Origin: JACKBK01 sp963707275
Lineage (GTDB): Bacteria > Chloroflexota > Anaerolineae > JAAEKA01
Direction of reading: 5' to 3'
NCBI GenBank assembly: GCA_963707275.1
Contig: CAVPPH010000003.1
Span: 310,001-374,000, forward strand
DNA length: 64,000 nucleotides
Notes under the pieces: generated by a model
The model's database searches: none
Seen by the model: only the letters and a program-made list of their open reading frames with translations
What the model was told of the DNA's origin: nothing
Shown: positions 10,535-20,330 of the stretch, piece after piece
How positions within the stretch are numbered: the stretch's first letter is position 1
Layout: every line of letters begins with the position of its first letter
Position numbers and translations under genes: made by a program

Positions 10535-11491
10535 ATGAATACGTTGAATGAAAAAACAGCCAACGGCAATGGCGCTCAGCCACCAATAGCGCCCGCTGGT
10601 TTCGATCAGCAAGTGATCCAACTCTTGGAAGAGGACGACGGCGACCAGAAGTTTACCATCAACATCGAGCCGGTTCCGGCCACATCAGCTGCCTGCACTA
10701 CGTGCGCGGTCCACAACGCCGCCAACCTGCGGTCACTGGGTGTGGACATGACCGAGTGGGATTTCGTTGTCGCGCTGGCGGGCAATCCCAACGTCGGCAA
10801 AAGCACCGTCTTCAACACGATCACGGGACTGAAGCAGCACACCGGCAACTGGCCCGGTAAGACTGTCAGCCGAGCGGAAGGCGGTTTCGAGTTCGGCGAA
10901 AGCCGCTACAAGCTGGTCGACCTGCCCGGCACCTACTCGCTGCTGGCGACCAGCATGGACGAGGAGATCGCGCGCGATTTCATCCTCTTTGGTCAGCCCG
11001 ATGTCACTATCGTGGTCGTCGACGCAACCCGGTTGGAACGTAACCTGAACCTGGTGTTGCAAGTGCTGGAGATCACCGACCGCGTCGTGGTCTGCCTCAA
11101 CCTGATGGACGAGGCGCGCCGGCACGGTTTGCAGGTCGACGCGCGGCGGTTGGCCCTTGACCTGGGCGTGCCGGTGATTCCCACCGAAGCGCGGCACAAG
11201 CGCGGCATCACCGAGCTGTTACAGGCAGTGGACGAGGTCGCGACCGGCACCTACGAACCGAAACCACATCGTATCCAGGGCACACCGCCGGTATTGAAGA
11301 ACGCTGTCAACCAGTTGATGGCGCAGCTTGAGAAGCTGGCGCCTGGCCTGCCCAATGCTCGTTGGGTCGCGCTGCGGTTGCTGGACGGCGATCAAACCAT
11401 CGCTGATGCGTTGAATGAGGGCCGGCTCGGCGCGCTGGCCAGTGCCAACACATCACACCCTGCCGGCAACCTGATGGCAGCACAGCTGTAA
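10535..11491 (+). CDS. feoB: FeoB N-terminal GTPase as a separate protein (split FeoB)
   Basis: 318-aa cytosolic part of the ferrous iron transporter. GTPase motifs: G1 GNPNVGKST, a switch I-like block HTGNWPGKT, G3 DLPGTYSL and G4 NLMD, followed by the helical GDI-type region and a stop where FeoB would continue into membrane helices. Before the G domain is an 80-aa extension with a CTTC pair (about residues 54-57). It starts 21 bp after the DtxR/FeoA gene and ends 22 bp before the membrane half. The end is a genuine stop with its own RBS and start following, unlike the indel-type breaks elsewhere in the window. Confidence 0.92.
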   Translation: MNTLNEKTANGNGAQPPIAPAGFDQQVIQLLEEDDGDQKFTINIEPVPATSAACTTCAVHNAANLRSLGVDMTEWDFVVALAGNPNVGKSTVFNTITGLKQHTGNWPGKTVSRAEGGFEFGESRYKLVDLPGTYSLLATSMDEEIARDFILFGQPDVTIVVVDATRLERNLNLVLQVLEITDRVVVCLNLMDEARRHGLQVDARRLALDLGVPVIPTEARHKRGITELLQAVDEVATGTYEPKPHRIQGTPPVLKNAVNQLMAQLEKLAPGLPNARWVALRLLDGDQTIADALNEGRLGALASANTSHPAGNLMAAQL

Positions 11492-11513
11492 CAGAGCGAG
11501 GAGACATTATTGT

Positions 11514-13001
11514 ATGACCACTGCACCAACAATCCCGATGCAAGCGCCGCCACATACCCGGCACGGCGATGACACCACGCCAACTCCTGAGGACGTACTG
11601 GCGCTGGCGCGCTCGCTGCGCTGGGAGATCGGCGGCGACTTCCACCAGACGTTGATGGAGACGATCTACACCGACGCGGCGCGCATCGCCGACCGAGCGG
11701 TCACCCGCAGCGGCGAGAAGCAACGATTCGATCTCGACAGAACCATCGACCGTCTGGTGACAAGCCGCCGCTGGGGCATCCCGATCATGATCCTGATGTT
11801 CACCCTGGTGTTCTGGATCACGATCACCGGCGCCAACATCCCGTCACAGATGCTTTCAGATCTGCTGATCGGCAAAATCTATCCCCTGCTGAATACAGTC
11901 GCAGCGGCCATCGGCATGCCATGGTGGCTCAGCGGTATCCTGATCGACGGCATGTATCTGGCAACCGCCTGGGTGGTCGCCGTCATGCTGCCGCCCATGG
12001 CGATCTTCTTCCCGCTGTTCACGCTGCTGGAAGACTTCGGCTATCTGCCGCGGGTGGCGTTCAACCTGGACAACATCTATAAGAAGTCGGGCGCGCATGG
12101 CAAGCAATCGTTGAGCATGATGATGGGCTTTGGCTGCAATGCAGCCGGCGTCGTCTCGACCCGCATCATCGACAGCCCACGCGAGCGGCTGATCGCCATT
12201 CTGACTAACAACTTCGCGCTGTGCAATGGCCGCTGGCCGACGCAGATCCTGCTGGCGACGATTTTTATCGGCGCGCTGGCGCCGGTCTACATGGCCGGGC
12301 TGGTGTCTGCGCTGGCGGTGGTGGGCATCGCGATGCTGGGCATTGTGATCAGCTTTTTAATGTCAGGCATGCTGTCACGGTCGGTGCTGAAGGGCGAGGT
12401 ATCCACCTTCAGCCTGGAGCTGCCGCCCTTCCGCCCGCCGCGCATCTGGCAGACGATCTACACCTCGCTCATCGACCGGACGCTGTACGTGTTGTGGCGA
12501 GCTGTGGTCTTTGCAGCCCCGGCCGGCGCAGTCATCTGGCTGATCGCCAATGTCACGATCCAGGGCACCAGCGTGGCGGCGTACATGGTGAACTTCCTGA
12601 ACCCGGTCGGTATTCTGTTCGGGTTGAACGGCGTGATCCTGGTGGCCTACATCGTGGCCATCCCGGCCAACGAGATCGTCATCCCCACGATCCTGATGTT
12701 GACGGTGTTGCTGAATGGAATCACCGGCGCGGGGCAGGGCACGGGCGTGTTGTTCGAAATGGACTCGGCGGTCGCTACCAAAGGTGTGCTGGTTGCCGGT
12801 GGCTGGACGCTGCTGACCGCCATCAGCGTGATGTTGTTCAGCCTGCTGCATAACCCGTGCAGTACCACGATTTACACGATCTACAAGGAAACCGGCAGCA
12901 AGCGCTGGACCACCATCTCTGCGCTGATGCCACTGGCTCTGGGTTTCGCGGTGACCTTCGTCGTCGCGCAGGTCTGGCGGCTGCTCAGCGGTCTCGGATA
13001 A
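11514..13001 (+). CDS. feoB: FeoB membrane-channel half (split FeoB)
   Basis: 495-aa integral membrane protein carrying the FeoB permease region. It begins with a soluble stretch of about 75 aa including the FeoB hinge (ADRAVTR, LVTSRRWGIPIM), then about 8-10 transmembrane segments with two Gate regions. The conserved FeoB features GFGCN and NPCSTTIYTIYKETGS are present. No GTPase motifs are found here, so it must act with the separate G protein encoded just upstream. The pair would import Fe2+ across the cytoplasmic membrane. A GAGGAG RBS precedes ATG 11514. Confidence 0.92.
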   Translation: MTTAPTIPMQAPPHTRHGDDTTPTPEDVLALARSLRWEIGGDFHQTLMETIYTDAARIADRAVTRSGEKQRFDLDRTIDRLVTSRRWGIPIMILMFTLVFWITITGANIPSQMLSDLLIGKIYPLLNTVAAAIGMPWWLSGILIDGMYLATAWVVAVMLPPMAIFFPLFTLLEDFGYLPRVAFNLDNIYKKSGAHGKQSLSMMMGFGCNAAGVVSTRIIDSPRERLIAILTNNFALCNGRWPTQILLATIFIGALAPVYMAGLVSALAVVGIAMLGIVISFLMSGMLSRSVLKGEVSTFSLELPPFRPPRIWQTIYTSLIDRTLYVLWRAVVFAAPAGAVIWLIANVTIQGTSVAAYMVNFLNPVGILFGLNGVILVAYIVAIPANEIVIPTILMLTVLLNGITGAGQGTGVLFEMDSAVATKGVLVAGGWTLLTAISVMLFSLLHNPCSTTIYTIYKETGSKRWTTISALMPLALGFAVTFVVAQVWRLLSGLG

Positions 13002-13028
13002 CGTTGCTGGCGACCCGCAGATAGAAAG

Positions 13029-13068
13029 AAAGCACAGATCTCCCATTTTTGGGATCTGTGCTTTTTTT
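13029..13068 (+). terminator. Intrinsic terminator of the feo operon
   Basis: The near-perfect stem AAGCACAGATC-TCCC / GGGATCTGTGCTT has a small bulge and is followed by a run of seven T. Confidence 0.9.
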
Positions 13069-13083
13069 GTCTGTGTCGAAGGC

Positions 13084-13127
13084 AAAAAAACAGACGGAGC
13101 CATGATACTAAGCAGGCTCCGTCTGTT
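13084..13127 (-). terminator. Intrinsic terminator of fbaB
   Basis: The 13-bp stem AACAGACGGAGCC / GGCTCCGTCTGTT is followed on the minus strand by a T-tract (A-run at 13084-13090), just past the fbaB stop. Confidence 0.85.
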
Positions 13128-13160
13128 CATGGGCACTGATTACTGTTATCGGGTCACCGA

Positions 13161-14213
13161 TCAGACAACCGTCACACTGGAGTCCAGATACACGTCCTGA
13201 ATGGCGTTGAGCAGTTCGACGCCTTCGGACATCGGGCGCTGGAAGGCCTTGCGGCCGGAGATCAGACCCATGCCGCCGGCACGCTTGTTGATGACCGCGG
13301 TCTTGACGGCGTCAGCGAAGTCGTTGGCGCCCGACGCGCCGCCCGAGTTGATCAGACCCATGCGGCCCATGTAGCAGTTGGCAAGCTGATAGCGCACCAG
13401 ATCGACGGGGTGATCGCTGGTCAGTTCGCTGTAGACCTTGGGGTTGGTGTGCCCGAAGCCGATCGCGGTATAGCCGCCGTTGTTCTCGGCCATCTTCTGC
13501 TTGACGATGTCGGCTTCCAGCGTCACCGCCAGGTGGTTGCCCTGGCCGGTCAGGTCGGCGGAGACGTGGTAGTCGACGCCGTCCTTCTTGAACGACTTGT
13601 TGCGGATGTAGGCCCACAGCACCGTCACCATGCCCAGTTCGTGGGCACGGGCGAAGGCTTCGCTGACCTCGATGATCTGACGGCGCGATTCCTCGGAGCC
13701 GAAGTAGATCGTCGCGCCGATGGCCACGGCTCCCATGTCAAACGCCTGATCGACGCTGGCGAACATCGTCTGGTCGTACATGGTGGGCAACGTCAACGTC
13801 TCGTTGTGGTTGATCTTCAGCAGGAAGGGAATCTTGTGCGCGTACTTGCGCGCCACTGATCCCAGCACGCCCAGAGTCGACGCAACCGCGTTGCAGCCGC
13901 CCTCGAGGGCGAGCTTGACGATGTTCTCAGGGTCGAAGTAGGCGGGATTGGGAGCGAAGGACGCGCCGGCCGAGTGCTCGATGCCCTGATCGACCGGCAG
14001 GATCGACAGGTAGCCGGTGCCGCCCAGCCGACCCGTGTTGAACATGGTCTGCATGTTGCGCATGACAACCGGCGAGCGGTCGGATTGTGAAAACACGCGG
14101 TCGATGTAGTCAGGACCGGGAAGGTGAAGTGAGGACTTGGGAATCTTGGGGCTGTCGAAACCAAGCAGGGCATCGGCGTCGCTGCCCAAGAGCGACTGAA
14201 TGTTGGTTGTCAT
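13161..14213 (-). CDS. fbaB: Class I fructose-bisphosphate aldolase, FbaB/DhnA type
   Basis: 350-aa cytosolic enzyme that interconverts fructose 1,6-bisphosphate with dihydroxyacetone phosphate and glyceraldehyde 3-phosphate in glycolysis and gluconeogenesis. The sequence matches the DhnA/FbaB family along its length: LSILPVDQGIEHSAG near residue 75, GCNAVASTLGVLG, FLLKINHNE with the Schiff-base-region Lys, GAVAIGATIYFGS, and LINSGGASGANDF near the phosphate site. The length equals E. coli FbaB. ATG 14213 follows AGGAGG. It is monocistronic. Its TGA stop is embedded in an ATCGGTGA-type repeat. Confidence 0.93.
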   Translation of the reverse strand: MTTNIQSLLGSDADALLGFDSPKIPKSSLHLPGPDYIDRVFSQSDRSPVVMRNMQTMFNTGRLGGTGYLSILPVDQGIEHSAGASFAPNPAYFDPENIVKLALEGGCNAVASTLGVLGSVARKYAHKIPFLLKINHNETLTLPTMYDQTMFASVDQAFDMGAVAIGATIYFGSEESRRQIIEVSEAFARAHELGMVTVLWAYIRNKSFKKDGVDYHVSADLTGQGNHLAVTLEADIVKQKMAENNGGYTAIGFGHTNPKVYSELTSDHPVDLVRYQLANCYMGRMGLINSGGASGANDFADAVKTAVINKRAGGMGLISGRKAFQRPMSEGVELLNAIQDVYLDSSVTVV

Positions 14214-14408
14214 TGGAGAACCTCCTGAAGCGGATGAATGTATGGATGCTGGCAAGGGGCTGGTTTGTGTTGCGTATTGCGTAATTCGTGCTGGGTAAGG
14301 TTTACTTGATACGGAGTACGTACTACCGATCGCCAACCAGCTTAAATGCCAGATCCTGTAATCTTCGTCATGTGTGTAGCAGCATGCTACAGACAGGTTA
14401 GTGACAGC

Positions 14409-14438
14409 ATTGTAACGGCTTTAGGCTTTATTGTACAA
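14409..14438 (-). promoter_or_regulatory. Predicted fbaB promoter
   Basis: TTGTAC (14433-14438) and TACAAT (14409-14414) are 18 bp apart on the minus strand. Between promoter and gene lies the inverted repeat TGTAGC-5-GCTACA (14375-14391), a possible operator. I see nothing else in 14439-14621. Confidence 0.45.
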
Positions 14439-14621
14439 TTCACAATACTGCTTGCCCGTCACTCCCGGGGAGGCAGGAGTCCAGCAATCGTGAAGGGTGG
14501 ATTCCAGCCTTCACAGTGCCGAACGTGACACAGCTTCCCACAGGGCAGTCGTTGCCACTTCACCTGGTGGACGACCAATGGACTCCCGTCACCACGGCGC
14601 CGGGCAGCGATCGTGAGCAAA

Positions 14622-15704
14622 TTACGTAGGCAGCACGTAGAGCGCTTCGGTGAGGAAGCGCACAGCGACGGTTGTGCCGGAGGGGATGACTATCACGTGC
14701 CGGGGGTCGCTCTCCACCGCGATCAGCGTCTGGCCGGCGATCTCGATCTCGTACTCGACCTGGCTGCCGAGGTAGGTCGAGCGATTGACGACTGCCTGGA
14801 ATGGGCTGTCTGCCTGGTTCAGGCTCAGCTTGATCGAATCGGGCCGCACCACCATGGTGACCTGCTCGCCAGGCTGGCGTGCCTCATCCGGCAGGGGAAC
14901 CGCCATGATTCCACCCAACGTGTCAACGTTCAGCCACTCGTCCGCCGGGCCGGCGACCGTGGCATCCACGAAGTTGGTGCGTCCGATGAAGTTGGCCACG
15001 AAGGCAGTGCGCGGCCGGCGATAGATCTCCTGGGGACTGCCTGCCTGCTCAATCCGGCCCTGGTTCATGACGACGATCCGGTCGGATAGACTCATCGCTT
15101 CGACCTGATCGTGGGTGACGTAGACGCTGGTGATGCCCAGCCGTTGCTGAATCTCGCGGATCTCGGTGCGCATCTGCTCGCGCAGCTTGGCGTCCAGGTT
15201 GCTCAGCGGCTCATCCAGCAGCAGCACCTTCGGCTCCATGACCAGCGCGCGCGCCAGGGCGACCCGCTGCTGCTGGCCGCCGGAAAGCTGGTTCGGGGCG
15301 CGGTTTTCCAGGCCGTCCAGTTCGGTCAGCACCAGCACCCCGGCCACCCGCCGCTTGATGTCATCTTTGGACAGCTTGCGCAGCTTCAGGCCGTAGGCGA
15401 TGTTCTCGAAGACGCTGAGATGCGGGAAGATGGCATAGCTCTGGAACACCATCGACATCTCGCGTTTGTCGGGCGGCAGCGGCGCGACGTCCGAGCCGTC
15501 CAGGATGATCTCGCCGCTGGTGGGAAACTCAAAGCCGGCGATCAGGCGCAGCGTGGTGGTTTTGCCGCAGCCGCTGGGTCCCAGCAGGGTGACAAACTCG
15601 CCGCGCTCGATTTCCAGCTCGATGCGGTCCACGGCAGTGACTTCGCCGCTGCCGCCGCGGGCCGGAAAGCGTTTCTCCAGATGTCGCAGTGAAAGGTAGC
15701 TCAT
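14622..15704 (-). CDS. ABC transporter ATP-binding protein, FbpC/PotA-like
   Basis: 360-aa ATPase of a binding-protein-dependent importer. It has Walker A GPSGCGKTT, Q-loop FQSYAIFPHL, signature LSGGQQQRVALARAL, Walker B with D-loop LLLDEPLSNLDAK and the His switch YVTHDQVEAM; a C-terminal TOBE domain follows (MVVRPDSIKL, YLGSQVEYEI). ATG 15704 (MSYLSLRHLEKRF) overlaps the permease stop as ATGA, so translation is coupled. It is last in the binding protein - permease - ATPase operon. As read, the preceding permease runs in frame into this gene only because of an indel near 15828, so a 1049-aa fusion is not accepted. Confidence 0.9.
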   Translation of the reverse strand: MSYLSLRHLEKRFPARGGSGEVTAVDRIELEIERGEFVTLLGPSGCGKTTTLRLIAGFEFPTSGEIILDGSDVAPLPPDKREMSMVFQSYAIFPHLSVFENIAYGLKLRKLSKDDIKRRVAGVLVLTELDGLENRAPNQLSGGQQQRVALARALVMEPKVLLLDEPLSNLDAKLREQMRTEIREIQQRLGITSVYVTHDQVEAMSLSDRIVVMNQGRIEQAGSPQEIYRRPRTAFVANFIGRTNFVDATVAGPADEWLNVDTLGGIMAVPLPDEARQPGEQVTMVVRPDSIKLSLNQADSPFQAVVNRSTYLGSQVEYEIEIAGQTLIAVESDPRHVIVIPSGTTVAVRFLTEALYVLPT

Positions 15705-18012
15705 AGGTCTGGTTCGTAGGTGTTCATTCGGACGAAAGCTGGCCGCCCAGCTCGGACAATCGCCAGATCGACGTTGGTGTCGGAACGATAGGCGCGGCCG
15801 ACAACCAGATAGAACGAGCGCGATAGCCGCGAGCACGATGTAGATGACGATCATGGCATAGGCCGTCGCCACGTTGACGCCGCCCTGCTCGACCTCGCTC
15901 AGGATCTGCACCGTCAGGATGCGCCACTTGGGCGTCGTCAGGAAGATGATCGCGCTCAGCGAAGTCATGTGGCGGGCAAAGGCGAAGATCAGGCCGGCCA
16001 GAAACGCCGGCGCAATCAGCGGCAGGGTGACCTGGCGGAAGGTGCGCTGCGCATCGGCGCCCAGCGACGCGGACGCCTCCTCGATGGACGGGTCGATCTG
16101 CTGCAGCGAGGCGACGCCCGCGCGCAGCGACGCCGGCAGGCTGCGCACCGCGTAGGCCGCGATGATGATGTACGACGTGCCCACCAACGCCAGCGGCTTG
16201 CCGGCGAACACCAGCATGGTGCTTATCAGCAGCACCAGAATGACAACCGCAGCGCGCCGACCGGGCAGGAGCCGGCGCATGATGTAGCCACCGACAGCTA
16301 CCAGCAACAGGCCATACACCGGCAGCGGAATCTGGGTGAAGACATCGATCCAGTCGGCCATGCTGGTGACGACCTTGGCAGCCGTGCCGCCCAGCGAACG
16401 TCCCCAGGTTGACAGCGCGTTGGTGAAATAGGGTCCAACGATGTAGAGCAACAGCCCGCCTGCGGCTACGAGGAACAGGGTGGCAACTGACCGTCGCTGC
16501 TCAGCCGCGACGCTGAATCGAGTAACCACGACCAGCGCCAGCGTTAGCAGCAATGCCAGGATGGCGACATACCAGATGCCGCCCCAATCGGTGACGAATC
16601 GGGCCAGCAAGAGGCCAGGAATCAACCCCAGCGCGAGATAAAGCGCGGCCCGCGGGCGGGCCAGCCGGGTGTTGCTCATCAGGTAGTAGAGGAACGCCGC
16701 ATAGATGATGACCAGCGCGACCAGCGGCGGTGTGATGAAGGCGATGATAAAGCCGATGCCCAGAATGGTGCCAGGCACCGCCGCGCCCAGATTCGACACG
16801 AAATCCAGGCCCTCCTTGCCGGAGAACTTGCGCCGCACCACCAGATAGGCGACGACTATGCCCAGCACGCCGGCAATGGGGGTGGTGATGGCCGAAAGGA
16901 ATGTCGTGTCGAGAATGGCTTCCATGCCGCGTTCCAGCGCGATGCGGTAGTTGGCCAGCGTCAGCGTGTAGTCGATGCCCCACAGCCGCGTGAACGACCC
17001 GACAAAGATCGAGAGATAGAGGATGCTGACCAGCGCCAGACACAACGTGGTCAGCACCACGAAGGGCCAGCGCACGTACCAGGCGTCGATCTGCAACTGG
17101 CCGCCGGTGGGCTTGCCGGTCACCGAGACGTAGGAGCGCCGGCTGACCCAGTAGCGCTGGACGATGAACACGGTCAACGTCGGAACCAGCAGAACCAGCG
17201 ACAAAGCCGCGGCCTTCTGCTGGTTATACTCGCCGGCCACAGCCAGGTAGATCTCGGTCGAAAGAACGTTGCGCGTCCCGGTCAGCAGCAACGGGTTGCC
17301 CAGGTCGGCCAGCGACTCGACGAACAGCAGCAGAAACGAGGCGGCGAATCCGGGCACCAGCAGCGGCAGCGTCACGGTGCGCAGGATGTGGAACCGGCTG
17401 GCGCCCAGGCTCTGGGCTGCCTCTTCCATGGACGGGTCAAGCCGCTCCAGCATGGCGCGGATGATCAGGTACGATACCGGGAAGAAGGTGATGATCTGGA
17501 CGAGTACCAGGCCATCCAGCCCGTAGATGTCGTTCATGCCGCGGCTGAAGTTGATGCCCAGCCAGTCGTGCGTCACCAGACCGGCGCGACCAAACAGCAG
17601 AATCACCGCAATCGCGATGGCAAAGGGCGGCGAGATGGTCGGGATCAGCGACAACGCATGCGAGACGCGCTGGAAGGGATAGCGACAGCGCACCAGCGTG
17701 AAGGCCACGATGAAGCCGACAATCGTGCCGCCGGTGGCCGTGGACAGCCCCATGATCATGGTGTCGCGCAACGTGTTCCAGTTGTGGCGCGAGAAGTACG
17801 GATCGAAATAGCGCCCGAAATATTCCGTCGAAAGCGCACCGGTCTCGAAATTGTAGAAACCCCTGCACCACCACCCGCATCAACGGCCAGACGACGAACA
17901 GAAAGACAAACGACGCGCTGACCAGCAGCCCCACCATCAGCACGGGGTCCCGACCGATCAGTTGGAATTCCTGGATGCGCCGTCGCAGGGAAACGCGGGA
18001 GTTGGAGATCAT
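15701..18012 (-). CDS. Two-domain ABC permease, FbpB/ThiP type, two frameshifts
   Basis: Membrane protein of about 770 aa with two fused BPD_transp_1 permease domains, each with an EAA loop (SMEEAAQSLGASRFHILRTV and SIEEASASLGADAQRTFRQV). Such double permeases serve Fe3+, thiamine or phosphonate importers. ATG 18012 opens with MISNSRVSLRRRIQ. One extra T near 17860 (GGGTTTCTAC, expected GGGTTCTAC) breaks VVQGFYNFETG. A second indel near 15828 hides the true C-terminus, which in the other frame ends VRMNTYEPDL and a TGA overlapping the ATPase start. The central region also contains several additional membrane helices. Confidence 0.85.
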
Positions 18013-18020
18013 GAGGTTCT

Positions 18021-18078
18021 CTGTTCGTAGCAGGCGCTTCAGAGACCTGGAACGGCGCTGAACGCGCCTGCTACGAAC
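18021..18078. repeat. Long inverted repeat upstream of the permease gene
   Basis: TTCGTAGCAGGCGC (18024-18037) and its exact complement GCGCCTGCTACGAA (18064-18077) flank a 26-nt centre. It lies in the transcript between binding protein and permease. Confidence 0.6.
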
Positions 18079-18087
18079 CCAATGAGG

Positions 18088-18117
18088 CTGGCGGGGATGA
18101 CACGCACGCCCCGCCAG
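18088..18117 (-). repeat. Stable hairpin after the binding-protein gene
   Basis: CTGGCGGGG / CCCCGCCAG with a 12-nt loop and no T-tract lies 17 bp after the stop. A hairpin here commonly protects the binding-protein mRNA and lowers downstream expression; that role is inferred. Confidence 0.5.
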
Positions 18118-18133
18118 TCTCTCGGTGATGACT

Positions 18134-19189
18134 TTATTCCTTGAGGTTGTCGGCTCCCGCCAGCTCGTTGGTGAAGCGGTCGATGAAAGCGGTCTTGTTC
18201 TTGCCACACCAGTCGAAGTCGTAGTCGATCAACTTGACTTCCAGCAGCTCGGGCATGGACGCCGTAGCGCCCTGGACTGTCGGCGCCTGGAAGGCATTGT
18301 ACTTCGGCCCCAGTTCCTGGGTCGCAGGCTCAAGCGCCCAATCATACCAGATCTTGGCGTTCTCCAGGTTCTTGGCGCCCTTGATGATGCCCTCGCCGCC
18401 GATCTCGTACCCAGTGCCTTCTTCAGGGAACGAGAGTTCCAGCGGCAAGCCGGCCTGGATCTGCGCGACGATGTCGTGCGAGAAGACAACACCTACCGCA
18501 GCCTCGCCCGCGCCCACGAAGCGCGCTGGCGCAGAACCGCTCTTGGTGAACTGGTTCACCTGGCTGGCGTATTTGCGCAGATATTCCCAGCCCGCTTCCT
18601 CGCCCTTGAGCTGGAGGATGGTGCACAGAGCCGTGTAGGACGTGCCGGAGCTGGAGGGGTGGGCAACCATGATCTGGCCGGCCAACTGGTCAGCCAACAG
18701 ATCGTCCCACGAGGTCGGCGCTTTGGCATCCGGATTCGCAGCCAGCCATTCGGTGTTGGTGGCGAAGCCCAGGGAGCCAACATAGATGCCAGCCCAGTGG
18801 TTTTCCGGATCGAGCATCAGATCCTTGTTGATGATATTGGCATGGTTGGGGGAGTCATATTGCTCCAACAGGCCTTCAGCGGTGGCGGCGATAAAACTGT
18901 CGATGGGGCCACCCCACCAGATGTCGAACTGGGGATTGTCCTTTTCGTTGCGCAGGCGTGTCAGGCTCTCGCCGCTGGACATGCGCACCCAGTTGACGGT
19001 GATGTCCGGATGCGCCGCTTCGAACTCCGCCTTCATGCCCTCGCACCACTCGATCTGCGGGGTGCAAAGCACGTTGAGCTCGTTGCTGGCAGCCTGTTGC
19101 GGCGGCGCAGCGGGCGGTTGGCAGGCAGTGATGACCAGCGCCAGCGTAAGCAGCAGGCTGGCCAGGATGAACAGTCGTCGTCGATTCAT
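18134..19189 (-). CDS. Extracellular solute-binding lipoprotein of a FbpA-like ABC importer
   Basis: 351-aa lipoprotein; ATG 19189 follows AAGGAGGAG. The signal peptide MNRRRLFILASLLLTLALVI ends in a lipobox (VITAC), so it would be tethered to the outer face of the membrane. The mature part has the periplasmic-binding-protein II pattern of the iron(III)/2-aminoethylphosphonate group (FDIWWGGPIDSFIAA, GSLGFATNTEWLA, VGVVFSHDIVAQ). It is first in a three-gene operon with the two-domain permease and ATPase. Iron(III) is plausible, but no Tyr ligand pair could be assigned, so the substrate stays open. Confidence 0.85.
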   Translation of the reverse strand: MNRRRLFILASLLLTLALVITACQPPAAPPQQAASNELNVLCTPQIEWCEGMKAEFEAAHPDITVNWVRMSSGESLTRLRNEKDNPQFDIWWGGPIDSFIAATAEGLLEQYDSPNHANIINKDLMLDPENHWAGIYVGSLGFATNTEWLAANPDAKAPTSWDDLLADQLAGQIMVAHPSSSGTSYTALCTILQLKGEEAGWEYLRKYASQVNQFTKSGSAPARFVGAGEAAVGVVFSHDIVAQIQAGLPLELSFPEEGTGYEIGGEGIIKGAKNLENAKIWYDWALEPATQELGPKYNAFQAPTVQGATASMPELLEVKLIDYDFDWCGKNKTAFIDRFTNELAGADNLKE

Positions 19190-19360
19190 GATGCTCCTCC
19201 TTGAGCAGATGGAAAATTGGGACTCCCGATAGCACATTGGTTGGTGAGGTATGCGATTTGGAAGTCAAAAGCCGGACGTTTGGGTAGGTGACCCAAGGAG
19301 AGACAACCTTGCTTCCTTGGGCGAAGGGTTGGCGGCAAACTGTAGAACTACAGTGGGCAA

Positions 19361-19389
19361 ATTATACTGTCTCGTCAAAATCCGCGCAA
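19361..19389 (-). promoter_or_regulatory. Predicted promoter of the FbpABC-like operon (TTGCGC-17-TATAAT)
   Basis: TTGCGC (19384-19389) and TATAAT (19361-19366) on the minus strand have a 17-bp spacer. The -35 and -10 hexamers and spacing are identical to those in front of the ABC ATPase at 1-789. Confidence 0.55.
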
Positions 19390-19504
19390 GAAGTAAGGTG
19401 CCGGGACTTGGGAAAGTCCTCGGCACCTGCCCCCCAACCTCTGTGTGTTGGCAAGCGACGCCAGATCGGGTACACTTTGTGGCAGAACCTTCCACGCGGC
19501 TGCA

Positions 19505-20248
19505 ATGTCAACCAGCCAGCCCAGCCAGGAGATCACCTTGTCAACACGAAGCGCTGCCTACCAGGACATCCTGCGAGCCACCGAGCAACCCGGCTGCCCC
19601 TTGTGTCATATCGGCCAGAAGACGGCCCACAGCTATCTGGACAACTTGCTGTGGGGCAGTGTCAACGACCCGGAGCTACGGGCCGAGCTTGACAAGCTGC
19701 TGGGCTTCTGCGGCCAGCACAGCCGGCAGATGATGACCTTTCAGGGCGAACGCCTGGGCGTGGCGATCGTACACCACGCGATGCTCAAGGAGGCGCTGCG
19801 CCGCGTGCAGCGGGCGGGCGTACCGCCGTCGCGCTCACTGTCGGCACGTCTCGGCCTGCGCAAGGGAGGCGGCGGCGACGACAGTCCGCCGGTGCTGGAG
19901 CCGGCCGGGCAATGCCCCGTCTGTGCCAAACAGGTGGAGATCGAAGCGCGCGCACTGGATGCGCTGGTGGAAAACCTTGTCGATGACCTGGACGGTCCGC
20001 TGCGCGAGGCGGGCGGGCTGTGCTGGGGACACCTCGGTCTGGCGTTGCAGCGCTGTAGCGATCCGGTCACCCAAGCCCGGCTGGTCGAGGTTCAGTCAGC
20101 GGTCTGGAACGGGCTGGTCGGCCACCTGGGTGAATTCATCCGCAAACGCGACTACCGCTTCCAGCACGAACCGATCACCGACGATGAGGCCGCCTCCATT
20201 GGCCAGGCCATCACCGCGCTGACAGGACAGTATCCACCGGTAGATTAG
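19505..20248 (+). CDS. DUF6062-like protein with CPxC and CxxH motifs, function unknown
   Basis: 247-aa cytosolic protein. Two repeats each carry a CP-x-C pair followed by a C-x-x-H: GCPLCHIG with FCGQHS in the N-terminal half, and QCPVCAKQ with LCWGHL in the C-terminal half. This is the layout of a duplicated metal-binding module, probably zinc. I recognise it as resembling DUF6062 proteins common in Chloroflexota, but no activity is known to me. ATG 19505 gives MSTSQPSQE; a start at 19445 would only add unrelated sequence. It is divergent from the importer operon and apparently monocistronic. Confidence 0.65.
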   Translation: MSTSQPSQEITLSTRSAAYQDILRATEQPGCPLCHIGQKTAHSYLDNLLWGSVNDPELRAELDKLLGFCGQHSRQMMTFQGERLGVAIVHHAMLKEALRRVQRAGVPPSRSLSARLGLRKGGGGDDSPPVLEPAGQCPVCAKQVEIEARALDALVENLVDDLDGPLREAGGLCWGHLGLALQRCSDPVTQARLVEVQSAVWNGLVGHLGEFIRKRDYRFQHEPITDDEAASIGQAITALTGQYPPVD

Positions 20249-20330
20249 CGGGAACGCCGCCCCCTCCCCAGCTTGCTTCAGCATGCTTCGGCCTTGTCGG
20301 GCTGCGTTTTCATTCGCAGGCCGCACGCAG

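Noticed and set aside
8747..13001. Manganese rather than iron regulation of the operon
   Set aside because: Downstream genes are feoB halves, not mntH or mntABC; iron is the simpler reading.
14622..17771. A 1049-aa permease-ATPase fusion protein
   Set aside because: The open frame crosses a spurious indel near 15828. In the other frame the permease ends normally with ATGA overlapping the ATPase start, which has its own MSYLSL start.
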